Source of the DNA: a virus
Direction: 5' to 3' (one strand)
IMG/VR virus record: IMGVR_UViG_3300030118_002635
Coordinates: 1-26,832 of that record
Length of the DNA stretch: 26,832 nt
Below are positions 22,238-26,832 of the stretch, one piece after another (within the stretch, counting starts at the first letter, position 1; each line of letters opens with the position of its first letter). A model generated the notes under the pieces. That model was not told the origin of the DNA, ran no database searches, and saw only the letters and a list, made by a program, of their open reading frames with translations. The translations under genes and the position numbers were made by a program.

Positions 22238-24787
22238 ATGACAATTAATATTGCAGACAATTCACCGCGTATTTCTTATTCAGTATCACAAGGGGCAACA
22301 ACAACAAGTTTTGCAGTACCATTTGAGTTTTTTGATAATGCAGATTTGAATGTATATGTAGATGGCACGCTCAAAACAATTACTACTCATTACACTGTTT
22401 CGGGTGGCGATGGTTCTACTGGTACTGTTTCTATGTCTGTCACAGGTATCACTGGTGGGTCTACTGTTGTTATTACCCGTGATATTGCCTTAGAAAGAAC
22501 TACTGACTTTCCTGTTTCTGGTGCATTTAATATTGTTTCATTAAACACAGAACTAGATAGAATGATTGCTATTGCTGCTGATTTAGAAGATCAAGCTAAT
22601 CGTGCATTGCAGCTTACAGATTTTGATGCTGCGGTATCACTTGTCCTCCCAGATGTTGATACTCGTAAAGGAAAGACGCTTGCTTTCAATGCATCAACTG
22701 GCGCAGTAGAAGCAGGTCCAAGTATTTCTGACACTCAAGCTGTTTCTGCTGCGTCTGCTGACATAGCATTACTTGCTGATATACAAGACGGTACTACAGC
22801 AACAAATGCCATTACTACTGCTGCAAGTAATAATGCTAATATTTCTACAGTTGCAGGAATATCTGGTAATGTAACAACAGTAGCAGGAGTTGCTAGCAAC
22901 GTAACTACAGTTGCAGGTAGTATTTCAAATGTAAATACAGTAGCAAGTAATATATCTAGTGTTAATTCAGTAGCTACAAACATTGCTAGTGTAGTATCTG
23001 TTGCTAATGATCTTGCCGAAACTGTTTCTGAAATAGAAACGGTAGCAAATGATCTTAATGAGTCCACTTCTGAAATTGACACTGTTGCTCAAAATATAGC
23101 TAATGTTAATGCAGTTGGTACTGACATTTCGAATGTTAATACAGTTGCCTCTGGAATATCTAACATAAATACAGTTGCAGGTATTAACGCTAATGTTACG
23201 ACTGTTGCAGGTATAAGCAGTAATGTTAGTACTGTAGCAGGAATAGCAAGTAATGTTACCGCAGTAGCAGGTGACGCAACAGATATAGGTACTGTTGCAA
23301 CAAATATATCTAATGTAAATGCTGTTGGCGGTATATCAGCTAATGTTACAACGGTTGCAGGTATAGCATCTAATGTAACTACAGTAGCAGGTATAAGTTC
23401 TAATGTAAGCACCGTTGCAGGTGTAGCAAGTAACGTAACTACTGTTGCAACAGATATAAGTGGCTCTAATAATATTGGTGCAGTTGCAGGTGCAATTACA
23501 AATGTTAATAATGTTGGCGGCTCAATATCTAATGTTAACACTGTTGCTAATAATCTTACTTCTGTAAACTCATTTAGTAATCAGTATGTAATTAGTGGTA
23601 GTGCGCCTAGTTCTCCTAACGAGGGTTTGTTATGGTTTGATACTTCCTCAGACACCATGAAAGTATATAATGGTTCAAGCTTTCAAAACGCTGGATCTTC
23701 AGTAAACGGCACAACGAATAGAGTTAATTATGTAGTAGGAACTAACTCTGGTTCTTATAATGGGTCTACTACTGTTTTTCCTGCAACTTATGATGCAGGT
23801 TTTTTAGATGTTTATCTTAATGGTGTTCGTCTTGATCCTGCTGATTTTACTGCAACAAATGGGACATCGGTTACATTAGGTAGTGCAGCAACAAATGGTG
23901 ATACAGTTGGTATTGTTGGGTATGGTACATTTGAGTTAGCAGATCATTACAATAAAACTAATTCAGACGCTCGATATGCACAGTTATCAGGAGCAACATT
24001 TACTGGTGATATAAGCGGTACAAATGCTACCTTATCTGGCTACTTACGTGGACCATCTACATTTACAATAGACCCTGCAACACATGGAGATAATACTGGT
24101 ACTTTAGTTGTAGCAGGTAATTTACAAGTTGATGGAACTACAACTACGATTAACAGTACTACGCTTACTGTTGATGATTTGAATGTTGTTGTTGCTTCTG
24201 GTGCGGCTGATGCTGCGGCTGCAAACGGCGCAGGTCTTACAGTAGATGGAGCAAGTGCTACATTTAACTACGCATCATCGGGTGACAAATGGACAATGAA
24301 CAAGCCATTAGATGTTACTGGTGCAATTACTTCAAGTGCTGCATTAAATGCTGCAAGTGCAAGCCTTACTGGTTCTATTACTTCTACTGGCGCAGATATT
24401 AATGGGCCTCTTGCTATAGAAGAAGTAAAAGAAAAAGTAACTATAGATACTACAACAACAGGCACACTTTCTTTTGATACACAAACACAAGCTGTTATTT
24501 TTCTTAGCGCAAATCAAGGTGCAAACAGAACAATAAATTTTACAAACGTAAATTCAAATATGGCTGTAGGTGAGAGCATGACATTTGCTGTTCTCGCTAC
24601 GCAAGGAAGCACAGCTTATTATCTTAATGCTTATCAAGTAGATAGCTCATCTGTTACACCAAAATGGCAAGGTGGTTCTGCACCATCAGCAGGTAACGCA
24701 TCAGGAATAGACGCTTATTCATTTACATTAGTTAAAACAGCCGATGCTACATTTACAGTTTTAGCATCAGTTACACAGTACGCATAG
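22238..24787 (+). CDS. Tail fibre protein with T7-type N-terminal domain
   Basis: This 849-residue protein has three parts. Residues 1-130 match the T7 tail-fibre attachment domain (ISYSVSQGATTTSFAVPFEF, then FNIVSLNTELDRMIAIAADL and EDQANRAL). Residues about 200-447 are a tandem decapeptide array (NVTTVAGISS type), likely a thin trimeric shaft. The rest contains APSSPNEGLLWFDTSSDTMK, a fibre segment with GTLVVAGNLQVDGTTTTINS, and a C-terminal receptor-binding candidate. It should attach through its N-terminus to the tail tubular ring and contact the cell surface. A GAGGA site precedes the ATG. Confidence 0.93.
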   Translation: MTINIADNSPRISYSVSQGATTTSFAVPFEFFDNADLNVYVDGTLKTITTHYTVSGGDGSTGTVSMSVTGITGGSTVVITRDIALERTTDFPVSGAFNIVSLNTELDRMIAIAADLEDQANRALQLTDFDAAVSLVLPDVDTRKGKTLAFNASTGAVEAGPSISDTQAVSAASADIALLADIQDGTTATNAITTAASNNANISTVAGISGNVTTVAGVASNVTTVAGSISNVNTVASNISSVNSVATNIASVVSVANDLAETVSEIETVANDLNESTSEIDTVAQNIANVNAVGTDISNVNTVASGISNINTVAGINANVTTVAGISSNVSTVAGIASNVTAVAGDATDIGTVATNISNVNAVGGISANVTTVAGIASNVTTVAGISSNVSTVAGVASNVTTVATDISGSNNIGAVAGAITNVNNVGGSISNVNTVANNLTSVNSFSNQYVISGSAPSSPNEGLLWFDTSSDTMKVYNGSSFQNAGSSVNGTTNRVNYVVGTNSGSYNGSTTVFPATYDAGFLDVYLNGVRLDPADFTATNGTSVTLGSAATNGDTVGIVGYGTFELADHYNKTNSDARYAQLSGATFTGDISGTNATLSGYLRGPSTFTIDPATHGDNTGTLVVAGNLQVDGTTTTINSTTLTVDDLNVVVASGAADAAAANGAGLTVDGASATFNYASSGDKWTMNKPLDVTGAITSSAALNAASASLTGSITSTGADINGPLAIEEVKEKVTIDTTTTGTLSFDTQTQAVIFLSANQGANRTINFTNVNSNMAVGESMTFAVLATQGSTAYYLNAYQVDSSSVTPKWQGGSAPSAGNASGIDAYSFTLVKTADATFTVLASVTQYA
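22835..23581 (+). repeat. Imperfect 30-bp tandem repeats in fibre shaft
   Basis: Coding DNA with a period of about 30 bases encodes a decapeptide pattern N-V-x-T-V-A-x-x-x-S/A repeated more than twenty times, with some 11-residue units. Third-codon positions differ between units while the peptide stays similar, so the array is old and under protein-level constraint, not a recent expansion. Such arrays are typical of fibre shafts and can change length by recombination. Confidence 0.85.
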
Positions 24788-24796
24788 GGAATATAC

Positions 24797-26773
24797 ATGC
24801 CTTTACTTTCAACATTCGGTGCAGCTTCAACTAGAAGTTTTGGTGGCATTGGTGCAGCAGCAGCAGGAGGTGGTCTTGATATAGACGAGTGTTTTTCCTG
24901 TCATTTGTATAACGGAACTGGTTCTTCACAAGCCATTAACAACGGAATTGACCTTTCTAATGAAGGTGGTTTGGTTTGGATTAAGAGCAGAGCTACATCT
25001 GACACTCATCTTTTGTTTGATACTATTCGTGGCACAGGCAAATATTTAATATCTCACGAAACAGATCAGGAAGCTACAAACAATCAACTACTTAGTGCAT
25101 TTAACAGCAATGGTTTTTCGCTTGGAACAGATAATGGCGCAAATCAATCAACTCAAGATTATGTTGCTTGGAGTTTTCGTAAATCCAAAGGTTTTTTTGA
25201 TGTTGTAAAAATAACAGGGGATGGAACTAGTGGCAGAAATATAAGCCATAATCTAGGGCAAAAGCCCGGAATGATTATTGGCACCAGATATGATGCTAAT
25301 TTTGAACATTGGCACGTTTATCATAGGGCTATTGATAGTACTAACCCATCACACTACGCAGTACAAATAAACCGAGGCAATGCTAGACAGGATGAAAGTA
25401 GTTATTGGAATGACACTGAACCTACTAGCACTCAATTTACGGTTGGTAATAATCTAAATCACAGTGGTGGAAGTTTTATTTTTTATTTATTTGCACACAA
25501 CGATGGTGACGGTGGGTTTGGTCCTGATGGTGACAAAGATGTTATCAAGTGTGGAAGTTATACTGGTAATACTTCTACTAAACCTACTATTAATCTTGGG
25601 TTTGAGCCACAATGGTTGATGTTAAAAAATGTTTCTTCTGCTAATCAAGACTGGCATATGGTTGATACTATGCGTGGATGGTATAATGGCACAGGAGTTA
25701 GTGGTAGTGGTGGTGTTCAAGATGCAAGGCTTAGACCTAACGCTTCTAACGCAGAAGAAACAACATTTGGAATAATAGATATAACTCCTACTGGTTTTAA
25801 AATTGGTCCAGATCAATTAGATGAAACAAACAAAAATGGAGATACTATAATCTACATAGCAATTAGGCGTGGCCCACTAGCTGTGCCAGAAGATGCAACT
25901 AAGGTTTTTGGTATAGATAAATATGAAGATGGCAGTGGAGATGGACCAACAAATGGTATTGTAAATGATTTTAGTTTGTTAAAAGCCGTTTCAGGATCAG
26001 GCAATTGGCTTGCTACATCACGATTACAAGGGCCTCATAGATTTAAAACAGATAATAATTCAGCAGAAGCAGCTAATTCAAATGCCGTACATGATAGAAT
26101 GGATGGTGTTTGGAATACAAATCTTAATAATAATATCTTGTGGGGTTGGAAGCGTGCGCCCTCGTATTTTGATGTGGTTGCTTTTACGAAAACAACAAGT
26201 GGTGCACAAAATGTATCTCATAATCTTGGCGCTGTTCCAGAAATGATGTGGATAAAAGTAAGAAATGATACAGACAATTGGACAGTATATCACAAAGATT
26301 TAGGTAATGATAAAAGATTACTTTTAAATACTACAGATGCAGCAACAGGTTCAAATAATATTTTCTTCAACAATACTACTCCCACTGCTTCTCAATTTAC
26401 AATAGGATCAATAGCTGCCAATTCATATAACTTCATTTCCTATCTTTTTGCTACCGCAGCAGGTGTATCTAAGGTGGGAAGCTATACTGGAAACGGCTCT
26501 AGTCAAAACATAGACTGTGGTTTTAGTGGCGGCACTGGTGCTAGGTTTGTTTTAATCAAAAATGCAGATGCTACAGGTAGTTGGGTAATTTTTGATACAA
26601 CTCGTGGGCTTGTTGCAGGTAATGATAATTATTTAAGACTTGACGTAAATAATGCTCAAGGTGGTGGATATGATTTTATAGATCCTCTTGAAAGTGGTTT
26701 TACAATTAATCAAACTGGAGGGGTAGTTTTAAATGAATCTGGTGAAACATATATCTTCTACGCAATCGCATAA
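24797..26773 (+). CDS. Second adhesin-like tail protein, DUF7483-type repeats
   Basis: This 658-residue protein begins nine bases after the fibre gene and contains at least two related beta-rich modules. Shared landmarks are FDVVKITGDG with SHNLGQKPGMIIG (about residue 150) and FDVVAFTKTT with SHNLGAVPEMMWI (about residue 475); STQFTVGNN and SQFTIGSIA; FIFYLFAHN and FISYLFATA; GSYTGNTS and GSYTGNGSS. The WxxYHK/HVYHRA and DTxRG motifs also recur. I associate this with the DUF7483 family in marine phage tail proteins (from memory). It probably binds the cell surface or decorates the fibre; no enzyme active site is visible. Confidence 0.85.
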   Translation: MPLLSTFGAASTRSFGGIGAAAAGGGLDIDECFSCHLYNGTGSSQAINNGIDLSNEGGLVWIKSRATSDTHLLFDTIRGTGKYLISHETDQEATNNQLLSAFNSNGFSLGTDNGANQSTQDYVAWSFRKSKGFFDVVKITGDGTSGRNISHNLGQKPGMIIGTRYDANFEHWHVYHRAIDSTNPSHYAVQINRGNARQDESSYWNDTEPTSTQFTVGNNLNHSGGSFIFYLFAHNDGDGGFGPDGDKDVIKCGSYTGNTSTKPTINLGFEPQWLMLKNVSSANQDWHMVDTMRGWYNGTGVSGSGGVQDARLRPNASNAEETTFGIIDITPTGFKIGPDQLDETNKNGDTIIYIAIRRGPLAVPEDATKVFGIDKYEDGSGDGPTNGIVNDFSLLKAVSGSGNWLATSRLQGPHRFKTDNNSAEAANSNAVHDRMDGVWNTNLNNNILWGWKRAPSYFDVVAFTKTTSGAQNVSHNLGAVPEMMWIKVRNDTDNWTVYHKDLGNDKRLLLNTTDAATGSNNIFFNNTTPTASQFTIGSIAANSYNFISYLFATAAGVSKVGSYTGNGSSQNIDCGFSGGTGARFVLIKNADATGSWVIFDTTRGLVAGNDNYLRLDVNNAQGGGYDFIDPLESGFTINQTGGVVLNESGETYIFYAIA

Positions 26774-26788
26774 CACAAAAGGATTAAA

Positions 26789-26832
26789 ATGTTAAAAGAC
26801 TTATCAAAAACTTATAACGAGGATCAGACACA
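26789..26832 (+). CDS. Start of a further gene, cut by window end
   Basis: An ATG at 26789 follows an AAAGGA ribosome-binding site and opens a frame (MLKDLSKTYNEDQT) that stays open to the end of the window. It follows the adhesin gene by 15 bases, so it is likely co-transcribed. Too short to identify. Confidence 0.6.
   Translation, partial: MLKDLSKTYNEDQT

Noticed and set aside
22735-23541. Two leftward ORFs of 115 and 150 residues
   Set aside because: They are antisense reflections of the tandem repeat in the fibre shaft, whose periodicity keeps other frames open.

Overview
The window is part of the genome of an AT-rich, tailed, T7-like (podovirus-type) phage, most likely marine. The evidence is a collinear T7-style virion module: small terminase, large terminase, portal, scaffold, capsid, tail tubular A, tail tubular B, three internal virion proteins and a T7-type tail fibre. 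The marine assignment is inference. It rests on resemblance of several small genes and the fibres to families I associate with marine phages. No host gene, integrase or tRNA is visible, so the host cannot be named; an alphaproteobacterial marine host is only a guess.

Layout. (1) Positions 1-2889 hold a leftward cluster of small, often overlapping genes: Xre-type and other helix-turn-helix proteins, a CxxCxGxG zinc-type protein, a DUF932 protein, a 29-residue membrane peptide and hypotheticals. This looks like the early or regulatory arm. It contains a GC-rich, hairpin-dense island at about 2280-2460. (2) Positions 2890-3324 are a non-coding divergent junction dominated by a roughly 190-bp interrupted inverted repeat with internal hairpins, followed by a second inverted repeat. 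(3) Positions 3325-6545 carry terS, six very small and mostly basic genes, then terL. (4) Positions 6578-10194 carry a GNAT acetyltransferase, a low-complexity protein, the portal, a Bbp19-like protein and the scaffold. (5) Positions 10346-11433 carry the major capsid protein and a small probable decoration protein, ended by a strong intrinsic terminator. (6) Positions 11477-22165 carry the tail tubular and internal (ejection) proteins, stitched together by TAATG junctions. (7) Positions 22238-26773 carry the tail fibre and a second adhesin-like protein; a further gene starts at 26789 and runs off the window.

The most notable signal beyond genes is a motif, TTGTGCGTTG, found in non-coding or gene-end DNA before terS, the acetyltransferase, the capsid gene and the fibre gene (a doubled site there). 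The capsid and fibre sites match the positions of the phi10 and phi17 promoters in T7, and the terminator after the capsid block matches T-phi. I infer these are late promoters, possibly for a phage RNA polymerase encoded outside the window. The second strong signal is the large structured junction at 2913-3216, a candidate origin, packaging site or structured RNA.
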